DNA of 64,000 nucleotides from Gnetum montanum. Taxonomy: Eukaryota > Streptophyta > Gnetopsida > Gnetales > Gnetaceae. Positions within the stretch are counted from its first letter, which is position 1, and every line of letters starts with the position of its first letter. Positions 1-12,572 of the stretch are shown piece by piece. Location: the NCBI GenBank assembly GCA_015680685.1, contig MNCI01002098.1:847486-911485 (forward strand), in the 5' to 3' direction. Both the position numbers and the translations under genes were made by a program. The notes under the pieces were generated by a model, which worked only from the letters and a program-made list of their open reading frames with translations, had not been told where the DNA came from and searched no databases.

Positions 1-480
1 TGAAATCTTTACTCTAGCAAGCCATCTTACAAGCAATCTTCTTTACAAATATTCTAAGTCTGTGTCTCCAAGTGAGAGCTCCCAAAAGTGTTCTAAAAAT
101 GAGACCCCAATCTCCTCTTCCTCCTTGACCCCTGAAGCCTTTTTATAGGGTTCGAAGGTAGGTAGGGAAGTTACAAAAATATGTTAGGTGGTTTAACCAC
201 CATAGGGACAAAAAAGCTATGGTTGACAAGTGTCCCATGTAGTTGCCAAGTGTCTTCATTTAGTAAACAAGTGTCCACCATGGAGAGAAACAAGTTGCAG
301 TTGACACGTGTTCCATTTAGTTGACAAGTGGCCTATTTGGTGGTTATAAGTACCATGGGAAATTAAAATTTAGTTGTAACCACCAAGGGGAAGTTATCAC
401 CACCATGATATTTAAAAATTGCAAAGGACACTTGTTCCATACATAAAATATTGAATAACCACCTTATAACTTCTCTTTCC
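1..480 (-). mobile_element. LTR-like fragment with repeated ACAAGTG motifs
   Basis: Read on the minus strand this stretch has a TATA-like CTATAAAAAGG (about 145-155) followed by a purine-rich leader. On the upstream side are at least six degenerate copies of GACAAGTGTCC or its variants between about 215 and 440. That layout, repeated short motifs upstream of a TATA box, fits an LTR U3/R region. Neither terminus nor any coding sequence is visible, so family and limits are unknown. It may instead be a diverged promoter-like repeat. Confidence 0.35.
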
Positions 481-552
481 TATTGCAATAATAACAATAT
501 ACCCTTTACTTCTTTCTTAAACAAAGCAAAATGAAAATCAAATTAAATTTGA

Positions 553-1740
553 TTAAAAAGGTTTGGAGAAAGGAAAAGCACGTGAAATATCGGCAATATC
601 AATGTCCACGTTTATGTCCATGTTCAGCTCAGAAACGGCCTGTCTTGAAGCTGTGGCTGTTGCTAAACATCTTCCTGTTTCGTCGTCTTTCCGTTTGGCT
701 ATAACGGCCGGCTCTGCTGAAACTGCAACCGCAGGAGTTGGCATGGGCATGAAGCCAGCATTCCCATGAAATGGTCGCTGCAGTTGCAATGCTGTTTTTT
801 CTCTTTATTACCCATTTAATTGGCCGCACTGATTCTGCTAGTTGTTCCTGTCTTAAACTGGCCCACAAAGCGGCTGCCATCATCGTAGGTATCCACACCA
901 GTGCTATTTCTGAGAGTGCCCCAGAATAAATAATGATCCACGTTTCCATGACATAGAGCGTGTGATAAGCAAATCTAAAGAGGCTCCCTTCTCAACCTTG
1001 CTACGCATCTGCTTCACGCCTTGCAAATTATTGCTTCTTGTTCTGAACGGTTTTCCTGCACTAATGGTGCCATGTAGCGTTGGCCATTGGCCCATTGCCC
1101 GGCATACTTCAGAAAAATAGTTAGAAAAATATTTATATGATGCTAGGATGATAATTCTTATAGAGACGCTATCGGCTTTGGCTCTATTTTTGTTGCTGTG
1201 CAGGCATTTCATTTTCTGTTGCTGCGTAGGCATTTCGTTTTCTGTTGCCGAATTTCCTGTACACAGTGCCGTTTCGGAGGCCCCCTCTTGCTCTCATCGT
1301 TGTAGATTTTTATTTTTATTTTCTAATATTTTACAAGGCAAAAATGGTCGCAGAGAATTGGAATTCCAGTGACAAAGTGCTGGCGCAACCCTTGAATAAT
1401 CCCATTTCTACCTTTTTACATGAATGTTTCTTTTTGCAAGGTGCATATTATTTGGAATTGTGCCGTGAAATAATGGATTGCTATACTCAGTTTTGATTGG
1501 TACTGTGAAATTTGGTTCACATACCATGGTTAGTTGCAATAATGCGGAGCAGCTCCTGCATTTTGCAGAATTCCACTTTTTCCTTTTTATTACAGAGAAA
1601 AATATCATGCTTAGCCACAAAATTTTAAACAATATATTCTTGAATTTCACAGGAGAAATAACTTCACCCTGCACCAGACTGCTAAACTTGCAATTATCAG
1701 GCTATTCATCCGTAAATCCCAGTGGATCATAATAAATTAT
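553..1740. other. Low-copy-looking segment with small unassigned ORFs
   Basis: This segment has more CpG and balanced base use than the surrounding repeats. The minus strand holds overlapping small ORFs, including 949-629 with a hydrophobic stretch (ALSEIALVWIPTMMAAALW) and 1233-904. I do not recognise a family and see no convincing splice structure or alternating-frame homology. A short tandem duplication of a GGCATTTC-rich unit of about 26 bp lies near 1202-1250. It could be a relict gene fragment or merely non-repetitive intergenic DNA. Confidence 0.2.
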
Positions 1741-2029
1741 AAAGGTAGAACAACACATTGGTGATTCTGTACTTATCAGCAGGGCTTGGTGCTCCAATAT
1801 TTTTTTAAAAAATAAAGGAATGCCTTTTGTTCACTTATTCTTTTCCTTTCAAACTGAAAATTTAGCTACTTCTCCAAAAATTCTCAACTAATTTAAGCCT
1901 GATTCATGAAATGGCCAAATGTGCCAAGAACCACACTATAGGCAGATACGGGAAAAATAATCTATCTCTGGAGGGATCAAACTACCAGAGTTTCACTAAA
2001 ATCTAAACCAGGATTCTCAACAAGGGAGA

Positions 2030-2146
2030 GTTGTTTCTTATTTATAGACATTGCGGTGGACTGCGATATTGCAGGGGATGTGATATTGTGATGGACACGA
2101 TATCGTGTATGCAATATCACGGCCCATGCGATATCGCGTCTCATCA
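2030..2146 (-). mobile_element. LTR U3 fragment with GATATC palindromes
   Basis: On the minus strand the block starts at TGATGAGACGCGATATCG, carries several GATATC/CGATATCG palindromes, and runs into a TATA box (CTATAAATAAGA). The same order is seen in the complete LTRs at 7315 and 13524. The sequence left of 2030 no longer matches those LTRs and no polypurine tract lies to the right, so this is a truncated or strongly diverged copy. Confidence 0.45.
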
Positions 2147-2149
2147 GCA

Positions 2150-2235
2150 CCTTAGGATGATGTCCTACCCAAAATCTAACCTTACCAATGTATCTAGGAT
2201 GTTAAAAATGTAGTTTTTGATCCTTGGGTCACTAG
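2150..2235 (-). repeat. Dispersed repeat, inverted partner at 63515-63600
   Basis: The reverse complement of this stretch (ACATCCTAGATACATTGG, then GGTTAGATT and CATCATCCTAAGGT) matches 63515-63600 on the plus strand with scattered substitutions. It is a dispersed repeat of unknown class, possibly the flank of an LTR element, because a TGATGAG terminus abuts it at 2146. Confidence 0.4.
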
Positions 2236-3144
2236 AATTGGAGTTACAATTTTCGAAATATCACATTTCCTAGTTTGCTAGAATATCATAAAATTTTCAA
2301 CATTTGAACTAGGTGACTATGACAGGTAATGCCTAGATAAGATTTCAGCATATGGTTAGGTTGAACACTTGATAAAGATCTCGTAAATTTAAATAGAATT
2401 TGATGTAGAATCTCAATGTGCATGTTACAAGTGTTTGAGTGTGAGGGCATTAGTGGAAAGAGAAAAATGAGAAATACACTTATGAAAATAATTTATGTTA
2501 ATAATGATAATGATGATTACATTTAAAAGTAAACATTGGAAAGCACCTTCATGTGAAAATAGAAGAAAAGATAAAAATACATTACATAAAACGTATATGC
2601 ATATGTTATAACATATATGTCTATGTTATATGCTTTTCTCCTCTATCTTGGATTTTCTTCTATTGCCTCTCCACCATTTGGTTTTGCTACCATCATTTTT
2701 GCAAAATAGTGTTCCATCATGTTTTTCCTAAAAGACATTTTTTGTCATTTCTTCTTCATTTTAAGGTTGATTTGAGCTTGGTTTATTCTGTTCTTCTCTT
2801 TATAACTAGGTTTAGGCCTTAGATGAATCACATAATAATTTGTAGAAGGGTTTTGGGTGCAACGTATTAAGCAAAGAAAAGATTAACTGAGAGCATTAAG
2901 TAGATAAGGAACTTGCTAAGAAGATTTAGAGAGCTCTACCAGCATAAGTAAGAGAGATAATTTTATGTTTCTTTTTATGAACTTGCCCTATATTGCGGTG
3001 GATTTTCTATTCCTCCTACTTACTTCACGGTCTTCTATAATTCTTCTAGGATTTTAATTAATACACCAAGATTTTTAAAATTTTGGGGATTTCAATGAAA
3101 AATAATATTTTAATCCTATTCATATCATTTTCAGTCATTTTGTA
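2236..3144. other. AT-rich sequence without recognised genes
   Basis: Only short T-rich ORFs are present, for example 2553-2822, whose composition is explained by AT bias. No domain, terminus or RNA gene was recognised. Confidence 0.4.
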
Positions 3145-3252
3145 AATTTTGGAAATTGCAAAAATTATGCCCAACTTGCCCCTAGATATTTTATGAANGA
3201 ATTTTGGAAATTGCAAAAATTATGCCCAACTTGCCCCTAGATATTTTATGAA
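3145..3252. repeat. 53-bp direct duplication across a single N
   Basis: The 53 bases at 3145-3197 reappear at 3200-3252 with the single N at 3198 between them. The match looks exact. An unmerged contig overlap is more likely than a biological tandem repeat. Confidence 0.75.
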
Positions 3253-3721
3253 TATTTGGAATCTAATCATGACAAACATGATTTTGGAAAAATTTTATGG
3301 AATTTGAGGTTTTATTGATTTTTGGCCAGTTTGGACATCTATTGAATTGTTGGAATAAAATAATAATATTTATGTGACTAGTTTTGCTCAATTAGTAGTG
3401 AGAGTTAAAAATCTTTTAGATTCCCCCATCTACATGGAATATTGGAGTTTTCTTTAGTAGGATTCACCTTATGGTAATAAGGGTTGTTGGATGAGTTTCT
3501 TACCCTAAATTTTAATTTGTAAGTTCATGTGAGGCTATGGTTTTAGCTAAGACCATGACACTAAGTAGTTAATTCTAGTGGAGTTGTAATGAGGCATAGT
3601 CAAGACCTATCCTTCTAATGATACATGTGCCTCAACAATTAAAAATGTTAATAGTCAAGCTATTGCCAAGACTCGACCATGACTGACTTATTTGGGGTTA
3701 CAAGGATAATCTGATGATAGC

Positions 3722-4050
3722 AATGAGGTTATTCCAAGAGCTATCAGTGAGTCCCTTTGGCTATGAGGGTAACCAAGGCTGAGCTTTCAAAGATGCCTAG
3801 TTAAAATATGCATTCTTTAAATTTATGCTAGACAAATTTATGATATTTTTGGACATTAAAATAATTTAAAGAATAATCCAATGAAGTTATTCCAAGACCT
3901 TATGATTCCTATTGGTAGTGAGGATAATCAAGACCTAGCCTTTGAATATGCCTACATAAAATATACATTCTTAGGACTTTTGGATTTCTTTTTGATATTT
4001 GAAAAATTTGTTGCATTTCTAGACCTTAAACACTTTGAATATTTTATTAG
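3722..4050 (+). repeat. Diverged direct repeat of about 155 bp
   Basis: Two units beginning CAATGAGGTTATTCCAAGA (3730) and CAATGAAGTTATTCCAAGA (about 3880) share the order ending in ATATGCATTCTT or ATATACATTCTT and a GATATTTTTGGA-like block. A weaker relative lies near 3585-3680. Such repeats are common in LTR/UTR regions of gypsy elements, but I cannot assign this one. Confidence 0.45.
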
Positions 4051-4116
4051 AAACTTTGTCTAGCCCATAACTTGAGACTTTTGGCCTTGAACCTTTATGC
4101 TCCATGAAGAGGGAAA

Positions 4117-5383
4117 TATAATAACCTTTCTTATTTGAGGGTTTTTAACTCCTCTTGCATTTCAATGCAAAGAGTCCACAGTAGGCAAAAAATCATTGAA
4201 AGAAGAACATGAGATAAAAGGTGGATGATTTCTACACATCATGGGCCTTCTAAACATGAGAAAAAATTTTTGTATATTTTTTACTTTTGTAAAACAGAAA
4301 CCTTATACACTTTTTGGATATTTGAGCCATGTACATATTTTGGTAAATAAATAATAAAGTATGATGGATGTGAATTTGTTGTCTATGCCATTAGGACTAT
4401 GATATTACAAGGAACAATTTCAATTCAACACATGTCATATATTTGAAAAAATTTAATATTATGTATTATATATTAATATTTTATTATTTAAGTTAAATTT
4501 AAAACATATATAACTTTATTTCTAGTTTTCCAATTGAGGTGAAATAAGTATTGTTATGATCATTATTTTACATACTATTTTATAATATAAGTAGTGAAAT
4601 TTTTTGGAATCTACCTTTTGTAGCTACATAAAAATATCATTTTCATTAAATAAATTATATTTAATTATGTATGCAAGTAATATAATTTTACTGTGTTGTA
4701 TTACTCTATTATATTTATGATTCTAAATAATAATTTTGTTCTATTTTATTACTTCCTTTGGAATTAGTAAATCAAGGTTAAATCCAGATACGTGGGGTTT
4801 TGTACCATCTCTATTAGTTATTTATAGGATATTTTATAGATAATTAATAGGGGTGCACTAAATATCTTGCGTTAGCACATCCCCTTGAGTCAAACGGGCC
4901 TTCTATGATTCCAATGTGATTGAGATTAGCTTGGTTTGTGTCAACAGGCCTTCTATGACTATTGGATGTTGAAGAACCTCAACTCTTAGAATGCAAAAAC
5001 TATAAATACTTGAATGGACTTCCATAAAAATCTTAAGCATAATTTGAATTTCATTTGGACTTTTTGCATATAGTTTGTGTGAAGATCTCTTCCACCTTTG
5101 GGTAATTTAATTCTTTTTTTTTATCTTCTTTGTGTTATGAGTCATCACATTTACCAGTGTGGCTAGACTTTTTAGAGTGATACCTTATGTAGCCTAGAAT
5201 CATTTGGTCAACATGGAGTCCAATCTTTGCATGGTGAATAAAGCTTATGGTTTTTCTTAGTTTTGCATCGTTGATGCCTTACACATTAAAATGCTAAAAA
5301 CATTAAAATCACAAAAATATTTATTTCTTTATTTTCATAACCTACAATGACTCAACCTTACATAAGAAGGTCATAACTATACA
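4117..5383 (+). mobile_element. Plus-strand LTR-like block
   Basis: A purine tract (GAAGAGGGAAA, 4106-4116) abuts TATAATAACC, resembling the PPT/LTR start of the chromovirus at 44031 (GATGGGAA then TGTTATGACC). A TATA box (TATAAATACT) lies at 5001. The block ends TATACA at 5383, followed two bases later by TTGGTGTTAGATC, which resembles a methionine-initiator-type primer-binding site. A PPT-like left edge together with a PBS-like right edge is contradictory for one intact element, so the left edge is uncertain. Confidence 0.35.
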
Positions 5384-5386
5384 ACT

Positions 5387-5405
5387 TGGTGTTAGATCAT
5401 CGAGG
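5387..5405 (+). other. Possible primer-binding site (iMet-like)
   Basis: TGGTGTTAGATCATCGAGG follows the putative LTR end by a few bases. It resembles the common plant TGGTATCAGAGC primer-binding site with substitutions. Downstream gag coding was not recognisable before element A interrupts at 5641. Confidence 0.3.
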
Positions 5406-5635
5406 TTGTGATAAGAGCCATCTTTTATTGCATTTTGTGTATGGTGTTACACATTTCCTCAAGTGGAATTGCAATAACAACATTTACACTTGCTCCCATA
5501 AGGGATTGTGATGTTTATGTATTTATGTTTATTTTGTTTCTTATAAATATAAAACTCATAAAAAATTATAAAATATAAAATTATAAATATATCTCTTTTT
5601 ATCTTTCATTGTAGCAATGTGAGTATCATTTGTAT

Positions 5636-5640
5636 CATAT
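5636..5640. repeat. Target site duplication CATAT, left copy of element A
   Basis: CATAT immediately before the TGATGAG terminus; the partner copy is at 25339-25343. Confidence 0.65.
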
Positions 5641-6510
5641 TGATGAGCAGCAAGTATACCTTATGCCCAACTATATGAATCACTAGTGTTTACTAAGTAA
5701 TCTAATTGAATTCTATAGACTTTAGCTCTCTATGTACACTAGGTTTAAGAGGTGAACCTAAAAACCATGATCATTTTCTTCTTAGTTCCACTTGTGAGGT
5801 GCAAGTGTATGATTAAGTGTAACTAAGGCATCTGATTTTTATCATTTTATCTTTTCTCGTTTTAATCACCTAAGTGCTAGAAACAAAGTAAATTTTAATA
5901 TTTAATTAATATAATTGATCTAATAACTAAATAATACTTAGTTAATCCTAACATAAGCATCCATTCCCACTTTCTATACACATCTTGAACACATTGCAAC
6001 ACTACTAGGTTACCAAGCAATAGGTGCTACTAGGATTACCAAGTGTTAACATATGCTCGAAGCAATTGTACTTATGTTTACTATTTAATTGATATTAATC
6101 AATTAATTACAATTCATTAATGTAAAGTGCATGTATAATAAATGCATAAGGAAACATTAATCTATTTTGAGTGCTGCAAGGTTTGATCATGAAAGCTCAT
6201 CTTTATTTCTGTTCACTCTGAGATGCTTAGGTACATTAGTGCTCAAATAAAGATATGTACACTTCTTTGATTCCTACTATGGAAACTTACAAAATAGAAA
6301 GAAAAAACTACAATAGCTTTGCTACAACTAATTAAAAGATTATCATAAATGTGATGGTATTCATACATTTATAGGCAAAAATTGGATGTCGTGTTGACAG
6401 GTATACATCAACATAGCAAACCCTACATCAATGGGATCATGTTGATGACCTCATCAATGGAATCATATCAACAAGATCACATCGACATGGTCCAATAATA
6501 GAATTCATGA
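5641..6510 (-). repeat. 3' LTR of element A
   Basis: An 870-bp LTR starting TGATGAGCAGCAAG in plus orientation and ending AATTCATGA, immediately followed by a reversed polypurine tract. It aligns through most of its length with 24507-25338, including the ACCAAGCAATAGG and GGATTACCAAGTGTTAA blocks. Its U3 (about 6370-6490) is a run of ATCAATG/CATCGAC motifs. The right copy lacks about 40 bp of that run. Confidence 0.8.
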
Positions 6511-6526
6511 TATCCCCATGACTAAA
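6511..6526 (-). other. Polypurine tract of element A
   Basis: The reverse complement reads GTCATGGGGATA directly upstream of the 3' LTR, matching the GTCATGGGGGTA tract of element B at 13511-13523. Confidence 0.65.
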
Positions 6527-6699
6527 TGAAAAGTCATCCTTTAGTGAACAAACAAGGAACAAGTTCTTTACAAAATTTTGAAAAACTAGCTATAGACACA
6601 CAAAAGAAACATGACAAAAACTAAGTGCCCAAGTGTGTGGATTTACAATCATTACAAAAATTGGTGTTTTGGACAATAGAATTAAACACCATCACAAAA

Positions 6700-7314
6700 A
6701 ATGACAACCCAACTCCTCAAACGACCTAAAGAAAATCAGATGGTCCTAGGCTATGAAGGCTCCTGAGGTTCCAAAGGACATTCTCTTGCTTCAAGCACAT
6801 GCAGTTGTTGAGGTAGTTGTTGTGGTTATCCTATTGTAATTGAAACTACTAGTGGAAGATAGATGGCATTCAATAATGCCTTCATCTTCTCCTCCCTACT
6901 TTAGGGATCATTCACGATCCACATTACTTCACCAATGTGGGCCAAAATGGGAATATCCTATGAACATGGCATTGTAGGGAATAGATCCTTCATGTTGAGA
7001 AACTAGGCAATGAACTATTTGCATTCGATGTTAAAATCCCTAAGTGCATTCTAGAACCCTTGGTAGTTGTTTAATCTCTTGGTCAAGTTCTCAGTAGTTG
7101 ATCTCTAATTTTTGAATCACTCCGTGAGAATGATGAGTTCAGCATTTACAACCTCAAGCTTCTACTTAGTCCCTTTGTGATGTTTGAACTCTATCTTGTA
7201 TAATAAGTCCAAGCTAGCCACCTACTTCTCCAGCTCTAATAGTGGCCTTCTAGTAGTCAGTAGTACCAGGTTTGCAAATTAGAGGTTGGAAAGCTTCATA
7301 TATTCTATCATTTC
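6700..7314 (-). pseudogene. ORF-X of element A, C-terminal part
   Basis: Decayed minus-strand coding sequence between pol and the 3' LTR. It continues the ORF-X N-terminal part found at 14391-15235 and was split from it by the insertion of element B. It has many stops, and what remains looks like the polar, coiled-coil-rich tail that is better preserved in element D (27540-28700). Function is unknown. Confidence 0.5.
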
Positions 7315-8241
7315 TAATGAGTCATGGCCTGTCAGGCCCAATTATTGGACCCTTGTTATCGGAGCCCTGGTACAATATATGGTCTGTTAGGCCTAGTTAT
7401 CAGACCCCCGATATCGCATCAACGATATCACATCAGCTACGATATCATGTACGCGATATTGCAGCCATGATATCATGTACGTGATATCACGACCTACCTC
7501 AATTTCTATAAATAAGAGGTAGCTTTCCTTATTCTAGGAGTTAGTTCTTAGTTCCTTAGCTAAACTTTTGTAATTTTATCATTTCAGAGTTAGAATAATT
7601 CCCAATGTATTCCTGTAGTGTGGTGATTGTAATTGTACAACATCCTTTATTCAAGTGTGATGTACTTGGACACACACATGACCAGTAATAAAGATCAAGA
7701 TTACTTCATCATTGTAGAATTCACTTAGTTTAATTAATTATTTATTTAATTGTTATTTACTTCTTTCCTAGTTAATCTCTTATCACCCTTAAACTCTTGT
7801 TAAACTTGGAATGAGTACGACTTGATTACGAGCATTTAAGTGTGACTACTTGGTAACCTAGTAGCGTACCTAGGATCTACACTTGGTAATCCCAGTGGTA
7901 GTCATGCACGAAGTCCAAGATGTGTACGGATCATCAAGGAATGAATGTTTATCGTACTTAGGCTAGGTAGATTCTCTCTCACCCTTTCTCTCTTAGCTTA
8001 GATAATATTACCTTCCCTTGCCTTCAAGAGTAGCATTAGGTTAGAAACACATCATACACCTCACTCTAGACTAAACCATATGTGACAACATTAATACTAG
8101 TCCAGGTGGGAAGACAACGAACTGTAACCTAAGGCTAACTGTCTAGATGCCACAACTAGTCCATCTACAGAGTTTGATCAAATTGCACGTGTAATGCTCA
8201 TATTCGTATGGTTGAGTGTAGGGGTACCTCGCCACTCATCA
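7315..8241 (+). repeat. 5' LTR of element B
   Basis: A 927-bp LTR beginning TAATGAGTCATGG (TGATGAG in the partner) and ending CTCATCA. U3 holds clustered GATATC palindromes (about 7410-7490), then the TATA box CTATAAATAAGAGG at about 7509. The 3' partner begins at 13524. Confidence 0.8.
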
Positions 8242-8808
8242 TTGGTGTCGTTATCAGGGACGGTGCCAGTTATGTAGATTATTTATATCATACAATGTCG
8301 ATGTAAAGGAATTAATGATATATCTTTTAGAAAAAAATAATTATAAAAAAAAGTCACATATAAATTCACACACAATTTCAGAAACCATGCCTCTCCTACA
8401 AGATTATGATAATGCCATTCCTAGTGAGGAAATTCATTGGAGAACGGATGAATTATATGAAAATGAAGATTGGAGTACGCAATCTGAGATGGNTCAAATT
8501 GCACGTGTAATGCTCATATTCGTATGGTTGAGTGTAGGGGTACCTCGCCACTCATCATTGGTGTCGTTATCAGGGACGGTGCCAGTTATGTAGATTATTT
8601 ATATCATACAATGTCGATGTAAAGGAATTAATGATATATCTTTTAGAAAAAAATAATTATAAAAAAAAGTCACATATAAATTCACACACAATTTCAAAAA
8701 CCATGCCTCTCCTACAAGATTATGATAATGCCATTCCTAGTGAGGAAATTCATTGGAGAACGGATGAATTATATGAAAATGAAGATTGGAGTACGCAATC
8801 TGAGATGG
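8178..8808. repeat. 315-bp near-perfect direct duplication across a single N
   Basis: 8178-8492 repeats at 8494-8808 with one difference noticed (G 8378, A 8694), separated by the N at 8493. It duplicates the LTR end, the PBS and the gag start. It is probably two overlapping contigs placed side by side. Confidence 0.85.
8243..8260 (+). other. Primer-binding site of element B (Asp-tRNA type)
   Basis: TGGTGTCGTTATCAGGGA lies one base after the LTR end. It matches the TGGCGCCGTTGCCGGGGA Asp-tRNA site used by plant Athila/Tat elements, with all differences being C-to-T or G-to-A. A second copy at 8559 is part of the probable assembly duplication. Confidence 0.75.
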
Positions 8809-10574
8809 GAGTTTCTTATAAACATAAATGAAGGAAACATTGTCCCAGTGCATGAAAGCATAACTTACTCGATGACAATGAACCCCCACTGGCCACTATA
8901 AGTCTAACGCAAATACAAGAGGCTGTTCAAATCTCCTGTAGGCATTGTAAAGAGAGTCGTTTACCCAAGCTCAATTTAAACAACTTCCCTAATTTTTCAA
9001 GAGGCTATGACTTAGATCCGCAACAACATTTACAAGCCTTCTATGATGCCTATACATGGAACAACTTTGATAACAGTTGGCAAAAACTCAAGCTCTTCCC
9101 TATGACACTCCTTGGCCAAGCGAAAGTATGGTATAAATCGTTAAAACCAAATTAAATATGATGTTGGCCAATAATGGTAGAACTCTTTAACGAAAGATAT
9201 CAAACCTACGCAAGAGTGTCAGCCTTGAGGAAACAAAGCCAAGAGTGGAAACAAGCACAACATGAACACTTGGACATGGCCTTAGAAAGATATTATGCAC
9301 TGTTAAACAACTATCTAGGCCATGGGTTTTCCGAGGAAAGGCTAATGTACCATATCATTGATGGGCTTCATGATGCAATAAGAGAAAACCTAGGGATGTA
9401 TGCCCAAGTTCAACTATACAAACTATGAACCCATCAAGTCCATGAGCTTGTTAAGTGGGTAACAAAATAATAAGGAGAATTGGCTAGATGGGAGAATGTT
9501 GAAAAAAATAAATGGGACCAAAATCTCAACTTAACAAAGGTCCATAATCATAAAAAGGAGAAATAAACCAATCTCAAGGGGGAAGAACCATCTTTGCCAG
9601 TACAACAATCATTAGATGAAATCAAGGAAAAGATCAATAAGATGTTGAAATGGATGCATAAAAAGTGTGGAGAATATATCAATATTATTGGAGATAGAAT
9701 TTTGACTACCTAAGAAACAAGAGAAAGTATCACTAGACAATCGGAAAGAAGAGATAAGGAAAATAAGAGCTCAACTACCAATCATACATATGAATGCAAC
9801 ATATGCCTATACGATCATCCCAAGGGCCAATGCCCAATCTTGTTACATTTATATGAGCATTGGGGAAACACGTTACATCCAGAGTTTGTATAGAGATACT
9901 GTGTTCGATCGTAGTGGCAACAATCCCAGTCGTGGGGGAAGCCATCCCTAAACTAGAGACACCATTCATATTATCCAAATCCAAATGCTTACCTAGTTCA
10001 ACATCCTATTTCCCCAACTAGGCCAACATACTTTATCTCACCACACTACCATCCTCCTCAATACTATCAGCCCATGTCCTCAACAAAACCACCACCTTAT
10101 GCACCTTACACTTCTTCTAATTTTCAACATTTGCATCCTTTCCCTCCTTCTACATCGCCACCAACTGTTCTTGAAGTATTTGCATCATGGAAACAACCCA
10201 CAAACGTTACTTGTGCTACTACTACCAACAATAGTGAGAGGCCTCCTCAACATCAAAAGTGTCCCTTCATTAAACATGACCGTAGGAAGGGACAACACAA
10301 TTCCAAGGCCACTGCATTCTCCAACTCAGCACAAGTCCAATACTATGGTGCACCCTTATGTTCAAGCCCAACGCCTAATGTTACTTCATCAGGGCCACTA
10401 TTTAACACTCCAACAACCATACGGCCCAATGAACACAGGCATGAAGGGCAACGTCCCGATCCTTGCATACCATCTAACGGTCCCCAATATCATAGTGGGT
10501 CAACTCACTATCCAGGAACCACATCTCATAAATTTCCCTACTATGGTTACTATAATCAGGTGTGTGAACCCTAA
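8703..10574 (+). pseudogene. gag of element B
   Basis: The Gag polyprotein would form the capsid-like particle. The chosen start (MPLLQDYDNAIPSEE) is the first ATG after the PBS. A Retrotrans_gag core follows at about 8985-9430 (GYDLDPQQHLQAFYDAY, LKLFPMTLLGQAKVWYKSL, IIDGLHDAIRENLGMYAQ). A CNICLYDHPKGQC knuckle (CX2CX3HX4C) sits near 9800, and a Pro/Ser/Thr/His-rich tail ends at 10574. Several stops and frameshifts break it (after about 8830, at 9154 and at 9426). The homologous Gags of elements A and D share the FNERYQTY...IIDGLH block. Overlapping plus-strand ORFs in the tail are frame shadows. Confidence 0.8.
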
Positions 10575-12570
10575 TGGGGTGCCAAGTTTCAATACTTCCA
10601 ACATGCAAGGATCCTCATCTTTCATTTATTAATCCTTGCCATCCTCAACCGATTAGTTATGGGGGATATCCTCCATTCTAGTAACAAGAAGGATTAATAA
10701 CCACTCTTTATTTTCTTTAATTTTACAACTTTTTTGTTTTCTAGTTTTTCAATTTTCAATTTCTTTTTCTATCATTTTTTCTTGTTACCTTTTTATGTTG
10801 TTGTAAGTAATCTCATCTACAAATAAAACACTCATGTGACTCATTGGTTAAGGTTTGTTCTATGTTATTGAGTCTCGAGGGATCAATTATTTGGATAGTG
10901 AGCCCATTACATCCACTCATCCACTCTACAAATAAGAGGTTCTATTTGAGGTTACAATGATATTCTTGACATTCTTAAAACTTAAAATTATTTCTGTGTT
11001 TATTTTACCCCGAATGAAGAAGAATGGATCAAGAGGGAATGATTAGGGTGTGACATCAAGGGGACTTGTGGATTCTCTTTGCTGACATCTATGGGAGTTA
11101 TCATGAAATGTGGTTGTACTAAGATCCTTGTAGATCTAACGAAAAATGGGAGTAAGAGTAATCAAAAGGGCACTTAAAAATACAATGCTATTCTAGGGGG
11201 TCCCATTGGAAAGACATGCACCCATGCCTGAAGGTTGGTGGCTTCTTTGGATTTAGCAATCGAAAAAAAAACACAACAAAGAAAAAGAACAAAGGAAGTG
11301 CCACAAGCAAAAATCACTCGTCCCTTGAACAAAATGCCAAGTGATTGTATGCCTTGTTGTTCTGGTACTCTCATAGTTTCTTATCATGGAATGAAATAAT
11401 GCGATGTCACTGATTAGAGGAATGGACTTGGTCCTGATCTTGGAACGATAGGTTAATGATACATTAATCATGCTTTACATGCAGGATTCACTGTACCCTA
11501 GGTTAGCTACCTCATGTCCCAATATTTACGATCCCTTCTATACCCCATCTCATCTCGTTGTTCATGTAATTGTTACTTATGTCTCATGTAGCGTAGAATC
11601 CTTACCTCACTCTGATGATATTTACATGTTTGTATTTTGTGGAGTCAGTGTGGATTACATTTAACCCTTCTAGTGCCCAGAGACACTTTTAAGTGTGGTT
11701 AGGCAAGGGCATTAAAGGTTGGAACCTACTATGGGGAGGACCCACTTGCGTACTTTTTGTAATTTGCGCTCATGATCCATCTTCCACATACCATTTATTA
11801 TCCTTAGCATATTTCCAACGATTTTCTTTCCCTTATTACTATCCCTTCGATTCAACGTTCCTATGAACCATCACATAGCCTTTTTCTCTATCATCCGAGG
11901 TCCTTATTGATAAATTCCACACCATCATAATTTTCATGCCTTCAGAACTAGTTGAATTACCTTGGAACCTTTTAAAAATCATCTAGATGTCCTTAGTTTA
12001 CATCGTTTAATTTCAAATAAATATTAAAAATTTGGTACATTCTCTAAGTGCCCTAACTTCGATGAAAATATATATACGTGACCCCCCTGTGCTAATAAAA
12101 ATCATTTCCAAATGTTCACATAGGGGAAGTTGTTCAAATTTCTCTCTACGACTCATGATTGCATGTCCCTTGCTTTCATATCCATAACTTGCTCGTTGGT
12201 ACTCTGATTTTCATTCCGTTTGAACCTACTTGAACCTGGAGTGTTCAGTTTAGTCATGGGGGAGGGGCACATGCCAAATAGCACATAAATTTTTTGAAAT
12301 TCATCATCTCCCGAAGGACATGTTTAAGGGTAATTAGTTGTAAAATTAAGAATAACATGTGTCAAAAACAATTTCATCCCCTTAGCTATATCAGAAAATT
12401 AAATTTGGAAACCACCTAAGAAAAAAAGGACTCAACATTATAATCTTTTGGGGACATGTTCTTCCAATAATTAACATCACATGGAAATAAAGTAAATCTA
12501 TTAAGGCAAGAAGTAAGGTATAACCTAACTTTGGTAACAACCTTACTAACGATTGGCCTCATTTGATTGC
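10575..12570 (+). other. Noncoding spacer of element B in place of pol
   Basis: About 2 kb between gag and ORF-X with no pol motifs. Part of it (about 11100-11250) is homologous to the element D spacer at 31690-31800, and a shorter block also matches element A near 16490-16535. Short minus-strand ORFs here (for example 11174-11374) have no support as genes. Confidence 0.6.
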
Positions 12571-12572
12571 AG

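Noticed and set aside
10099-10632. 177-codon plus-strand ORF
   Set aside because: Out-of-frame shadow of the element B Gag tail; the frame at 10074 joins the upstream Gag reading.
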